Source of the DNA: Sulfidibacter corallicola
Lineage (GTDB): Bacteria > Acidobacteriota > Holophagae > Acanthopleuribacterales > Acanthopleuribacteraceae
Reading direction: 5' to 3'
NCBI RefSeq assembly: GCF_017498545.1
Contig: NZ_CP071793.1
Span: 1,736,001-1,800,000 of the forward strand
DNA: 64,000 nucleotides
Shown here: positions 27,027 through 36,080 of the stretch, piece after piece
How the letters are laid out: each line of letters begins with the position of its first letter
Numbering within the stretch: the stretch's first letter is position 1
Notes under the pieces: generated by a model
Told to the model about the DNA's origin: nothing
Seen by the model: only the letters and a program-made list of their open reading frames with translations
The model's database searches: none
Position numbers and translations under genes: made by a program

Positions 27027-27285
27027 CGATTGCTTACCTTGTGAGCAGACGTGTTCATTAAAAGCATTCGGTCGGGTGCGCAAAAAAGTCAAGTACCGAA
27101 GTTTTTGGCCCGGATCAAGGAGTCGGCAAGGCGCCAGCCAAAGTTCCCGTGATCGGGAAATCCAAAAAAATCGACCATCTTCCCGGATACCGGCGTGTAA
27201 GGGAATGAAACCTATTTTTTTAACGAGGCCCCGTCATTAATGTGGCGAGACCGACGGTGTCACCCAAGACACGAGGAGTATCGAT

Positions 27286-27858
27286 ATGCTGAGACCGACC
27301 GCGTCGAATGGCGGCAAAGTACAAAAATCCGGTGGGACCGGAGGGGGCGAAGCCTCCAAGGAGGTCTCCGGAAAAAAAAGCGAGGCATTGGGTGTGGTGG
27401 CCAAGGCCAAGAAAATGCTCTTTTCCAAGTCCGAGGGCGGCGTCAAAAGTTCCAAGGAGCCTCTGGAGAATCAGCCCAAGACCTTGGAGAAAATGGGCTC
27501 CGGCGTCGATCTGGAAACGGAGGAGACGGGCCGCAAGTACTCTTCGGAATCCGAGGGGTGGGACAGCGATCTGGAAGACGGTGCACATCGCTTATTTCGC
27601 GTGTTCGGACCAAAACCGGGTGAATCGGTCGAGGAGAGCATGAAGGTCAATTCCCGCAAGCAGGACCCCAGCACTGCGGGCGCAAAAGAGGCGGAATACG
27701 CCGAGTTGGCTAAAGAAAAGCCCCAAAAACTGACCGGCATCGCCCGCGAACACATGATTTCTTCCGATGGCAGTCCGCTGATGTCCTTCGTGCTCGATCC
27801 CATGACGCCGACATCGTTTGGCGGCTTTGGAGGGGTTTCTCCCGCCATGTTTGCCTGA
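27286..27858 (+). CDS. Hydrophilic protein of unknown function
   Basis: A 190-residue protein starting at ATG 27286 with AGGAG about 8 nt before it. The N-terminal 60 residues are rich in Gly, Ser and Lys (GGKVQKSGGTGGGEASKEVS) and look disordered. The middle is acidic (YSSESEGWDSDLEDGAHRLF) and the C-terminus is Gly/Phe/Met rich. It has no signal peptide, membrane helix or known motif. Its composition resembles the larger hydrophilic protein downstream, with which it may be co-expressed. Secreted effectors often have such N-termini, but there is no secretion apparatus in the window. Confidence 0.6.
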   Translation: MLRPTASNGGKVQKSGGTGGGEASKEVSGKKSEALGVVAKAKKMLFSKSEGGVKSSKEPLENQPKTLEKMGSGVDLETEETGRKYSSESEGWDSDLEDGAHRLFRVFGPKPGESVEESMKVNSRKQDPSTAGAKEAEYAELAKEKPQKLTGIAREHMISSDGSPLMSFVLDPMTPTSFGGFGGVSPAMFA

Positions 27859-28098
27859 TACCCCGTACCTCTCTCTTCTGGAAGGGAAGATCCGTCGGAT
27901 GGCGGATCGACCCGTTGGATTGCAACCGGTTCGCCTGGCGTTGTCGCGGCCGGAACGAACCGAGGCCTTGAATGCGATCGATCTCATCGATACCTGGACG
28001 GGCGATTCCAGGCCATCCGCGTCACCACTTCGGGCGAACCGACGCCAACGGGTTTCGGTTTCGCCATTTTTTTGCGCCGAGTGCCATGACCGGGTGGC

Positions 28099-28413
28099 GT
28101 GTATGACCCAATGGCCTCGTTCTCCAACATTTTCCAACCGTTCATGTCGGCGAAGAAAAACCTCGATCACCATTTTTTCTCCACGATTGAGCTGCAATAT
28201 GGGGGAGAGGGCCGTGCGTTCGACGTGCAATTCGCCGCGTTCGAACCGCCATCGATGACGCCCTCGGTCCTGTCGTCGTTCTCGATCGATCGGGTACGCG
28301 GCGCCGGTGCGCCACCCACCGCACCTTACGCCGTGAACCTTTTGCACGCCATCATCGCACGGAGGAATTCATGTCGACCAACGTCTCCCAATACAACCGG
28401 CAATCCATGCTGA
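28099..28413 (+). CDS. Possible small protein, low confidence
   Basis: A 104-codon frame starting at GTG 28099 (or ATG 28111), giving ASFSNIFQPFMSAKKNLDHH and FDVQFAAFEPPSMTPSVLSS. The residue mix looks protein-like, but there is no good ribosome site, and its last 43 bases overlap the following gene in another frame. It could equally be a decayed 3' part of a gene, since the 240 bases before it hold no start. The region 27859-28098 has nothing I can call. Confidence 0.3.
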   Translation: MYDPMASFSNIFQPFMSAKKNLDHHFFSTIELQYGGEGRAFDVQFAAFEPPSMTPSVLSSFSIDRVRGAGAPPTAPYAVNLLHAIIARRNSCRPTSPNTTGNPC

Positions 28414-30635
28414 GAACCCAGCAAGTTGGCCATCCCCTCGGCACCCAGCAGAAGGGCCTACAGGGTCAAAAGGGATCGGGAGCTTCGACGCTCGACAAGG
28501 ATTTGATGACACTGGCCAAATTGAAATCGGCCAATTCCCCGACGGTCGGCAGCGGTCTGGGTGCCCTCAAGCCCCAGGAGCACCATTTGGCCGGCGCCTT
28601 GGGTGGTTTCGACACCGAAATTAAGGGCAGCCAAACCAAGAATGTGATGAACGCCAACACGGCGGCCAGCGAGTTCGGCGTCCAGTTGGGCCGAAACCTT
28701 CACCAAGACGCCCTGCTCGACCTGATGGCGGGCCGCAAGGAAGCGGCCATCGTGCGGGATTACGAGCAGTCCGGCCAGTCACAGGAGTTTTTGATCAAAA
28801 ACGTGTCCGACGACCTGTCCAAACCGGAACTGCGGCTGTTCCAGTTGAAACAGGGCCAGGTGGTCGAGGTCGCCAATACCGCCGACATCCCGGTGGACGA
28901 ACTGTTCGGCAACGGCGGTCGGTTGATTCTGGGCAACAAGGTCGTCAATCCGCAAAGCCCCAGCCCCAAGGATTTCGAGGGGGGCAACACCCTTCACGCG
29001 CTCAACAAGTTCCTGGGCGGCAACCAGGTCACCAAGCAGGAACTGGCCGGCAAGGCCGCCGAGCATTACGAACACATGAGCTCCAGCGATCGAACCTTCA
29101 GCGGCGTCGCGGACGGCGACGTCTACCAAAAGGGGAAGATGGATCTCAGCCAGGACAAGTGGGTCAGCGATCCCAAGATCGTTCAGAAACTGCTGAGCGA
29201 TCGGGCCAAGGCCAAAGGATTGCCGGAACCGCGCTTCGATCGCGTGCCCGACGGCGGATCCATGATGGACCGTCAAAAACTCGAGCAACACATCGACAGG
29301 CTCGGTCAGAGCTGGGACGGTGCCGACAAACTGCTGATGATGGCCTACAACCAGACCACCAAGCAGTACGAGGCCATCAATTTCTACAAGGACGACAACC
29401 AGCAGTGGCACCGCGCCGACGCCAACGGCGATCCACTACAGACGCCGGCCGACTACATGCGCGGTATTTTCGGGCTGCCGGCCAAGGATGCGCCCAAACA
29501 GCAGCAGCCCGTCCACAAGGATGTTTCCGAAGTTCATGTCATGTCCCAACAGAAACAGCGTGGCGTCGGCAATTCGGACGTTCATCCCCAGTCACAGCCC
29601 CAGCGCAAGGAGTCCCACACCGAAAGCGAACTGTCGTTCGATCCGTCACTTCTTTCCCGTAAAAGCTTTCGCCAACCGAGCTTCGACGAATTCTCTCAAC
29701 TCAATCGAGAAGACACGGAGCTGTCCATGCTGCGCCGAGAGGATACGGAAAGCCTGGATCTCGACGAATCCCAATACTTCGGCGATTTGGATTTCGAAGA
29801 CAGTGAACACAACGTGACCGATTTCAGCCGGATGTCCAGTTTCGACGAATTCGACGAATACGAATTCAGCCGTTTGCAGAGCCGGCTGGACCACGAAATG
29901 GACAAGATGGAAGTCGCCCAAGATATGATCGATGAGGCGTTCGATGTAGACGATGAGGAAGTCAATCTGGTGATGCGCCAAGTCCTGGGTGATTCACACG
30001 GTAAACGAAGCGTGGAATCGTTCGACTTGGATCGTGAGTTCTCGGAGACCTACGATACGTTCTCGGACACGTACGATACCGATTTGGATGATCTCGCCGA
30101 ATTCGAGAGCGAACTTCGGGATATGGAGACCCAACAGAACCTGGTCGGTGGGGATCACCAGTTGAAACGTGAGCCGCGATTGCGAGGCGACAAACTGCTC
30201 GACCCTCAGAACCACAGTTCCGTGGATTCGCATCAATCGAACCCCAAACGGGTTCGGAGCGAGCCCAAGAGAACGGACGTCTCGGGGCTCAATCCACTGA
30301 AATCGAAGTATACCCAGCAACAGAAGGACCTCTTCAAAGGGCAGATCAAAGTGTTGGATACCATCATCCAACAAAACGAGATGGGCCGTGACCAAGCTGC
30401 CACGAAAATGGAAAAGCTGTCTGCCAAAATTAGGGAATCGAGAAAGAAACGAGGCGCTGGTCAAAACCTCAAGAGGCCCAAATTCAGCCCCCAAATTACC
30501 AGCAGGATGAAACAGCAAGAGGTGAAATGGTTCAAGGAGGTCAAGGTTCTTCGCGCCCAAATCCAGCAGTTCGATGTGACGCTGCAACAACAGGATCGGA
30601 AGCGTCAATCCTTTCTGAATGCGCTGATGGATTGA
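28371..30635 (+). CDS. Large hydrophilic protein with possible Josephin-like region
   Basis: A 754-residue protein; GGAGGAATTC precedes the ATG. Residues 1-75 are Gln/Gly/Ser-rich and probably disordered. Residues about 200-365 form a likely globular domain: GGNTLHALNKFLGGNQVTKQ, DPKIVQKLLSDRAKAKGLPE and LMMAYNQTTKQYEAINFYKD. This order resembles Josephin-type cysteine peptidases (CxxHxLNNLL ... FSIQV ... HWFTVRK), but the expected Cys is Thr and the catalytic His is absent, so if related it would be inactive. The resemblance is weak. Residues about 420-620 are highly acidic with repeated SFDEF/DTELS/DTFSDTYDT motifs. The C-terminal 130 residues are basic and coiled-coil-like. It has no signal peptide or membrane segment. 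The function is unknown. Confidence 0.65.
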   Translation: MSTNVSQYNRQSMLRTQQVGHPLGTQQKGLQGQKGSGASTLDKDLMTLAKLKSANSPTVGSGLGALKPQEHHLAGALGGFDTEIKGSQTKNVMNANTAASEFGVQLGRNLHQDALLDLMAGRKEAAIVRDYEQSGQSQEFLIKNVSDDLSKPELRLFQLKQGQVVEVANTADIPVDELFGNGGRLILGNKVVNPQSPSPKDFEGGNTLHALNKFLGGNQVTKQELAGKAAEHYEHMSSSDRTFSGVADGDVYQKGKMDLSQDKWVSDPKIVQKLLSDRAKAKGLPEPRFDRVPDGGSMMDRQKLEQHIDRLGQSWDGADKLLMMAYNQTTKQYEAINFYKDDNQQWHRADANGDPLQTPADYMRGIFGLPAKDAPKQQQPVHKDVSEVHVMSQQKQRGVGNSDVHPQSQPQRKESHTESELSFDPSLLSRKSFRQPSFDEFSQLNREDTELSMLRREDTESLDLDESQYFGDLDFEDSEHNVTDFSRMSSFDEFDEYEFSRLQSRLDHEMDKMEVAQDMIDEAFDVDDEEVNLVMRQVLGDSHGKRSVESFDLDREFSETYDTFSDTYDTDLDDLAEFESELRDMETQQNLVGGDHQLKREPRLRGDKLLDPQNHSSVDSHQSNPKRVRSEPKRTDVSGLNPLKSKYTQQQKDLFKGQIKVLDTIIQQNEMGRDQAATKMEKLSAKIRESRKKRGAGQNLKRPKFSPQITSRMKQQEVKWFKEVKVLRAQIQQFDVTLQQQDRKRQSFLNALMD

Positions 30636-31640
30636 CCCGTGGTCCATGTCCATCGAGAGGGTCCGCCTTCGTAGATATTCCCGTGTCTGGATGGGCACTC
30701 ATACCTGTCGGGATTCACCGGGTGCCTCGCGGTTGAGGCCGCCGTCGGCGGATATCGCTCTGAACGCGTACCTGGCTCGAAATTCCCTGTTTCAACCCTC
30801 GATCGATGGATTGTTCTCGTTTGGGTCCAACCCATCTTCGAGAACCAGCCCTCTTGAATCCAGTCACTTGACTTCGCTGTACCGCCACACTCTTTCGAGA
30901 ACGTGGTTCTGGCCCGATCTGCGTCCCGACGGACTCGCCGGCGTGAGTTTCGACCCGGCCGCCGATGTTCCCGCGGCCCTTCGCGCGAAGCACGGCATCC
31001 AGGCTTGTTCGACCGCTCGTCGTCGAGACCGACCTGGCGGTGATCGCCGCGATCAGCCGTCCTAACGAGGCGATTCGTCACGAGCCGTCGGCTTCCCGGG
31101 AGATCGCGGTGCCCGCGGACATGGGCGTGTTGGAACAGGGTGAACCGTCGTTCGCCCGTCGCTCGGAGTTGTGAGGCGAGAGGTGTCTATCTTTCGGAAG
31201 GCCCAGCCGGCATTCGTGGATGGGCCAGGTTTTGGCGCTGGATCGCAAGCGCGTTCAGGAGGCGGCCGCGGCTGCGCGTTCTCGAGTGAAAAAACGTGTG
31301 TTTTCGAGATTTTTTGGCGGTTTTCAGCAGTGGATGGGACTGACAAATTGGTTCAGTGATGGGGCGTCGGCGTCTCGCGAGAGGTCATCCTTGCCGCGAA
31401 CGCGACCGTCCACATTTCTCGATCCATCCACCGGGGGCGCCTAGTCCGCTTTCGGTAACGAGAATCAACAAAGGTGCTTAGATGTGGCGCTCGGAGTATG
31501 GGACCGCTTCGGACGGGGTATTGCGGCTCCACGAACGCGCCACGGGAATATCCCTTTTCGCGAACCGATTTCGCGTGTCCTTCACCACCGAGCGATCCTG
31601 GATTCGCCAACCACATTTCCATTCAAGAGGAACACGACAC
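30636..31640. other. One-kilobase spacer without a supported gene
   Basis: Overlapping frames exist on both strands (for example 30646-31065 plus and 30605-31081 minus), as expected of GC-rich non-coding DNA. None has a ribosome site or a recognisable product. The frame of the next gene is open back to 31482 but with no signal peptide or ribosome site before 31641. Confidence 0.5.
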
Positions 31641-33626
31641 ATGGATTTCAAGTTATCAGATGCCTTCGGCTTGTCTTCACTCGCCGCTGCCGTTTTGGCT
31701 CTGTTTTGCCCGGCCTTCGCCGGGATCGAGGTCGGCACACAAACGCCCTCTCTCTATGCGGACAATCCGCACAATACCGCTTCCTCACTGACGCTGACGG
31801 TGACCGGCGACGACTTCGCCGGCGCCAGTGCCGCACAACCGATCTACTTGCGCATCGGACTGGGACAGGGGGCGGTGCTGCAACATACCTTGGTCGATAT
31901 CGACGATCTGGGGAACGGGCGCGTTCACGAACCGATTTTCTTGCCGATGCGTCTGGTTCGAGGATTTACCGGAGACCGTATCGGCGCGCCTGCCGAAACC
32001 CTCGCGATCGTGCGCTGGGTTGCGGGCGAGGGCGCCATCTGGCTGCGCATTCAATCGTCTTCCAGCGCATGGATCGCCTACGACGGCGGAACCGATGCCC
32101 CCAGTTCCCTCGGGCCGATCGCGTTCGACTTGGGGCTTCCCGCCTCCACTCATTGGCTGGTGAACGAGACCTATTTCGCCATTTCGCGGGCGAATCTTCA
32201 GGCTCCGTTCCGCGACGTCCAAGCCTCCGGTGAGTCCGAATCGTTTTCGACCTTGATCTGCCTCGATCTGCAGGGCGGATCGCTGGCCGTCGACCCGGCA
32301 CCCACCGGCGAGACCCGCCAAACCGTGGAAATTCTGCCCTACGATCACCAAACGACCGGCATCACCAGCGGTTCCTCCGAGGGCGACATCACCCTGGGAG
32401 CCCTGTTGTCCATCGACATCACCGGATCGATGTCCGTGGGTCGGCTGCGTCACGCGACCTCGGCGGGTTCGGTCGGTACCAGCGATGCCAACGGCACCAT
32501 TACCGAAACCTGCCCCGAAAACCAGGACCCCGACGGCTTGGTTTCGATCGACGCCCAGGCGAACCTGACCTTCGCGGGTTCTGCCGCTTGGGGCTTCCAC
32601 CGCGACTCCCGCTTGTTGGCCCGCGTTCCCGAGAGCGCGATGTACGGGTTCCGGGTCCTGCTCGACGATCAGGATCAACCTGTCGATGGGGCCTCGGTTT
32701 CGGGTCGGGCAGGAACGGTGCTGCTGGCATCCTCGGCATTCGCGTCGGACGCCGATACGTCGCAAGCCTTCGCGCCGGCCGATGCGGTGTTCGACATCCA
32801 AGGTGTGCCGTTCAGCCGCAGCGCCGAACTTCGTTACCAAGGTGCCGGCGCCGAAGGCGGGTTCGCCACTTCGGTGAGTGCCCAACTATGGTCGGCGGAG
32901 GTGTCCGAAGACACGGCGGCCGAGATCGGGTTCGCGGTTCGTGCCGCGGCTCGCGATGCGTTGCTCGACCCCGATCCCCGCTTTCAAGGCGAACATCAGC
33001 ACGCCTGGTGCGGGCCTCAAATCGCCAGGGTGGTCGAGGACGCCATGCAGGGTGCCGGCAGTTTCGCGGTCTGCACCAATGTGACGATCGCCGACCCGGT
33101 CTTGCGCACCCTTCTCCTGGCCGTCGCCGATCAGAACGAGGACGGCAGCATCGATCAGGATGAGGCCCTGACCGTGACGTCCCTCGATATCAGCGACGCC
33201 GGGGTGCGCGACCTCGGGGGGCTTTCGCATTTCGCGAACCTCGAGACGCTGCGCGCCGCGGGGAACGCCATTTCCGATCTCGTTGAGCTTTCCGAGCTCA
33301 CTTCCTTGAAGGAAGTCGTGCTGACCGGCAATCGGATCGAGAGTCTGGCCGCGTTGGTCGCCAACGGGTTCCTCGGGACCGCCGCCAATCACGCGATAGT
33401 CGTCGATGACAACTACCTGACCGCTGAAGTCTGCGCCGATTTGGATGCACTCCAACAACGAACCACCCCTTCGGGCGCCACGCTGACCTTCCTTCACCAG
33501 GGCGACCGTCCCTTCATCGCCGCGCTGGCCGGCTGGTCGGAACGGGAGACGAGCGTGCTGGACATGGTCACCCACCAGAACGACGGTGCCTGGCTGAGTC
33601 CCGGTTACCAACTGGAGTGTCTTTGA
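31641..33626 (+). CDS. Secreted protein with EF-hand-like loop and leucine-rich repeats
   Basis: A 661-residue protein. ATG 31641 with upstream GAGGAA starts a signal peptide (LSSLAAAVLALFCPAFAGIE). The first 470 residues are a beta-rich region of unknown family shared with the next gene; the clearest shared segment is AIVRWVAGEGAIWLRIQ versus SIVRWVAGEDSIWLRVQ. A Ca-binding-type loop (ADQNEDGSIDQDE) then leads into three to four leucine-rich repeats (TSLDISDAGVRDLGGLSHFA, NLETLRAAGNAISDL, SLKEVVLTGNRIESL) near the C-terminus. The neighbour lacks that C-terminal part. It is presumably surface or extracellular. The role is unknown, and it is likely co-transcribed with the gene at 33692. Confidence 0.75.
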   Translation: MDFKLSDAFGLSSLAAAVLALFCPAFAGIEVGTQTPSLYADNPHNTASSLTLTVTGDDFAGASAAQPIYLRIGLGQGAVLQHTLVDIDDLGNGRVHEPIFLPMRLVRGFTGDRIGAPAETLAIVRWVAGEGAIWLRIQSSSSAWIAYDGGTDAPSSLGPIAFDLGLPASTHWLVNETYFAISRANLQAPFRDVQASGESESFSTLICLDLQGGSLAVDPAPTGETRQTVEILPYDHQTTGITSGSSEGDITLGALLSIDITGSMSVGRLRHATSAGSVGTSDANGTITETCPENQDPDGLVSIDAQANLTFAGSAAWGFHRDSRLLARVPESAMYGFRVLLDDQDQPVDGASVSGRAGTVLLASSAFASDADTSQAFAPADAVFDIQGVPFSRSAELRYQGAGAEGGFATSVSAQLWSAEVSEDTAAEIGFAVRAAARDALLDPDPRFQGEHQHAWCGPQIARVVEDAMQGAGSFAVCTNVTIADPVLRTLLLAVADQNEDGSIDQDEALTVTSLDISDAGVRDLGGLSHFANLETLRAAGNAISDLVELSELTSLKEVVLTGNRIESLAALVANGFLGTAANHAIVVDDNYLTAEVCADLDALQQRTTPSGATLTFLHQGDRPFIAALAGWSERETSVLDMVTHQNDGAWLSPGYQLECL

Positions 33627-33691
33627 TCATGGCTACATCGTTCAAAAACCAACATGGTCCATCATCTACCGCCAAAGGGAGTGCCTCATTC

Positions 33692-35152
33692 ATGACGAAC
33701 CAGACGATTCGGTTATCCAAATACCTCATGGCCCTGTTTTGTTGCTCGCTGGTCGGCATGCCGAGTGTCTTCGCCAAGATCGACGTGACGACCGACGCTT
33801 TTCCGGTTTCCACCTCCGGGAATTGTGAACAGGGTGCCTTGATCTTTCTAGAGATCAGCGGCAACCATTTCCCCATGGCCAGTCCCGAGACGCCGGTCTA
33901 CCTCAAGCTTCAATTGGACAAGGAAGTGAAGCTGGGAACGACGCTGGTCAACGTGGCCCAGTCCGAGGCTCTGGGTTTGGATCTAGGGCCTATCTTCCTG
34001 CCGCTGTACATGCCCGAGAATTCGGGAGCGATATTCGACACCCTGGGCGCGCCCGCGGACACCCTGAGTATCGTTCGCTGGGTGGCTGGCGAGGACAGCA
34101 TCTGGTTGCGCGTGCAACGGCCCACCACGACCTGGATCGATACAGGCGGGGGTACCGAAGCGCCCACCTCCTCTACACCGGTCCGGACCATGTTCTCCGC
34201 GGAGGCAAGCAGGAGTTGGGAGACCCTGAGCGGCTTCCACACGGAAGGGCGCGCCAATCTCCCGTTCTCGACTCGGGATCTATCGGCCGGCGCCAACACC
34301 TTCTCGGCCGCCATCTCGACCCTGCTGTGTCTGGATATGCGTGAGTCCGGTGTGCGGCCCCAGCCGGCTCCATCGGACGAGAGCATCGTCAACATCGAAC
34401 TCACGCTGTGGCGAGGGCCCCTCGATGGATTGACGAGCGAGGCCGATGCGGTCGAGTTCCCCCAAGGCCTGATGGTGCCCGCCACAGTTACCGGCGATAC
34501 CGAGGTGGCTTCCGTCGTCGATATCCAGTGCAGCGGCAACTGGCCACTGAGGGATCCCGTCGTCACCGGCCCCTCCACCTGCGGCGATCCCGGCGGCTGG
34601 GTCGAGCAGACTCAGGAATTTGGCTTCAACGTGTTCTGCGGCTCCAATCGCGGGGTGCACCACGGGTCGCGCTTCATCCTGACATGGCCGGAAGAGGAGC
34701 CTCTGTACTTCGAGGTCGCCGTCGATGGCGAAGGCAATCCTATCGACGCCTCGGACGTTTCCGGTCGGGCCGACACGGTTCGCCTGGCCGACGCCGTGTT
34801 CGGTGGCACCACGACCAGCGACGGACAGTTCACCGCGCCCTACGCCGAGCGGGATCACCTGCGGCAGGTCAATGGTCGGTGGATGGCCAAAGGGGCTGAA
34901 ATCATGTACCAGGGTGTCGGTGAATCGGTCGAGATAAGTGCCGACTATTCCTTTACCGTCAGTCATCCGACCAACGGGGAAACCACCGATGTCGTTGGGA
35001 ACATGCAGGTTCTGGCAACCGGTTGGGACAGCAGCCTGGATACCGATCCGAGGTTTTCGCTACCGCAGCAAGCGATTCGCTGTCCACCGTCCTATATCGA
35101 GGCGTTCAACGGCCACACCGGAGACTTGGCCGTCTTCCAAGGCTGTGAGTGA
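33692..35152 (+). CDS. Secreted protein, paralogue of the preceding gene
   Basis: A 486-residue protein. The likely start is ATG 33692 beginning a signal peptide (LSKYLMALFCCSLVGMPSVF); the frame is open back to 33617. It aligns with the preceding protein along its length: PVYLKLQLDKEVKLGTTLVN versus PIYLRIGLGQGAVLQHTLVD, FLPLYMPENSGAIFDTLGAP versus FLPMRLVRGFTGDRIGAPAE, and DVSGRADTVRLADAVF versus SVSGRAGTVLLASSAF. It ends where the paralogue continues into an EF-hand loop and leucine-rich repeats. The two probably arose by tandem duplication with later gain or loss of the tail. The family is unknown to me. Confidence 0.75.
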   Translation: MTNQTIRLSKYLMALFCCSLVGMPSVFAKIDVTTDAFPVSTSGNCEQGALIFLEISGNHFPMASPETPVYLKLQLDKEVKLGTTLVNVAQSEALGLDLGPIFLPLYMPENSGAIFDTLGAPADTLSIVRWVAGEDSIWLRVQRPTTTWIDTGGGTEAPTSSTPVRTMFSAEASRSWETLSGFHTEGRANLPFSTRDLSAGANTFSAAISTLLCLDMRESGVRPQPAPSDESIVNIELTLWRGPLDGLTSEADAVEFPQGLMVPATVTGDTEVASVVDIQCSGNWPLRDPVVTGPSTCGDPGGWVEQTQEFGFNVFCGSNRGVHHGSRFILTWPEEEPLYFEVAVDGEGNPIDASDVSGRADTVRLADAVFGGTTTSDGQFTAPYAERDHLRQVNGRWMAKGAEIMYQGVGESVEISADYSFTVSHPTNGETTDVVGNMQVLATGWDSSLDTDPRFSLPQQAIRCPPSYIEAFNGHTGDLAVFQGCE

Positions 35153-35221
35153 GGTGGTGGCCTGTGGAGGAAGGCCCGCGAGACCTGTTTCGCTGAGGTC
35201 TGAATCCTGAAATTCGATGCC

Positions 35222-35279
35222 GTGCTCATCCAGCCGGGTCACCTCGCAAGTCGCGAGGTTTCCGGCTCTGGATGGGCGC
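35222..35279. repeat. Hairpin repeat H, copy 1
   Basis: Arms GTGCTCATCCAG (35222-35233) and CTGGATGGGCGC (35268-35279) enclose a second stem (ACCTCGC...GCGAGGT). Near-identical outer arms occur at 52.5 and 55.0 kb. It lies 70 bases after the stop of the secreted paralogue and may act as a terminator. Confidence 0.7.
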
Positions 35280-35337
35280 GCCCTACACGTGGGCAAACCC
35301 ATTGGCTTCGGCCACGATCGGCGGTGGCTTCAGCGGT

Positions 35338-35690
35338 TCACCACGAAGTCGCCGCTCAGGCCGGGGGCCGGATTGCCGGACCACGGACTGCCGGACCACG
35401 GACTGCCGGACCACGGACTGCCGGACCACGGACTGCCGGACCACGGATTGCCAGTGGTTGGATTGCCGATGGTCCGGCATACCCACACACCGGGCACCGG
35501 GTTCTCTCGTGGGTAACCAATCGAAGCGAATCGCTAGGACGTTCCCGCATTTTGTGAGCGTGGTATCGTTGCAGTAGGTACCGGGCCATACCGGCCGTAC
35601 CCGCCCAGGGCTACGGACCGACAATTTTCAGCGAACTCCCCGTGTATCCGTTGTTTAAGGTTTTTGTCTTTATCTTCGAGCTTTGCGAGT
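35338..35690 (+). repeat. Dispersed repeat R1, copy 4, with internal tandem expansion
   Basis: It begins TTCACCACGAAGTCGCCGCT and runs through the AATCGAAGCGAATCGCTAGG core to the AT-rich end TTTTTGTCTTTATCTTCGAG. Compared with copy 1 it carries an inserted 15-bp tandem array near its start. Confidence 0.85.
35371..35445 (+). repeat. 15-bp tandem repeat, five units
   Basis: Unit GACTGCCGGACCACG repeated five times (first unit GATTG...), followed by a partial sixth. The same CCGGACCACGGATTGCC word appears once, slightly changed, in the R1 fragment at 9.7 kb, so this is a copy-number expansion within R1. Confidence 0.95.
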
Positions 35691-35699
35691 ATATTCCCA

Positions 35700-36055
35700 T
35701 GAAAGCTCAGGACTAACGGGCAAACTTGCTCGATTTCAAGAAAGAAGCAACGCGAAGCGAGCTGGCTCGGGGAGCCCGCACGCGCGTAAGAAACGTAAAT
35801 CCTGTAGGTTGAGCACGGCGGGTATGGCAGCCTGCCCAACCAATCGAAGCGAGCTGGCAAAGATCGAAATTGATCATCGAGAGATGTGGCGGCTCGACTT
35901 ATCTGCTTCGCTCTTTTACCACTCGACCTTGCGAAACCTGGGTCGCTCCGAAGTGTCGGGCTGGCAGCCCAACCTACTGCACCGCCGACCCTCCAAGCAT
36001 GCGGGAACTCCTCACATGGGTCACTTCGACATGTTCATCCGGGGTGCGTTCCGCC
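35700..36055 (+). repeat. Dispersed repeat R2, copy 2
   Basis: It parallels 20870-21245: both contain AGGTTGAGCACGGC, GGTATGGCAGC, a GATCAT-GAGAGAT segment, GAAGTGTCGGGC and GCGGGAACTCCT in the same order. As at 20 kb, R2 follows an R1 copy. It ends 25 bases short of the stop codon of the minus-strand condensation-domain gene. Confidence 0.7.
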
Positions 36056-36080
36056 TCCTGATGGGCCACCCGACCATTGT

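Noticed and set aside
30605..31081. Genes on either strand in the 30.6-31.6 kb spacer
   Set aside because: Overlapping frames on opposite strands with Arg-rich products and no start signals are what GC-rich non-coding DNA gives.
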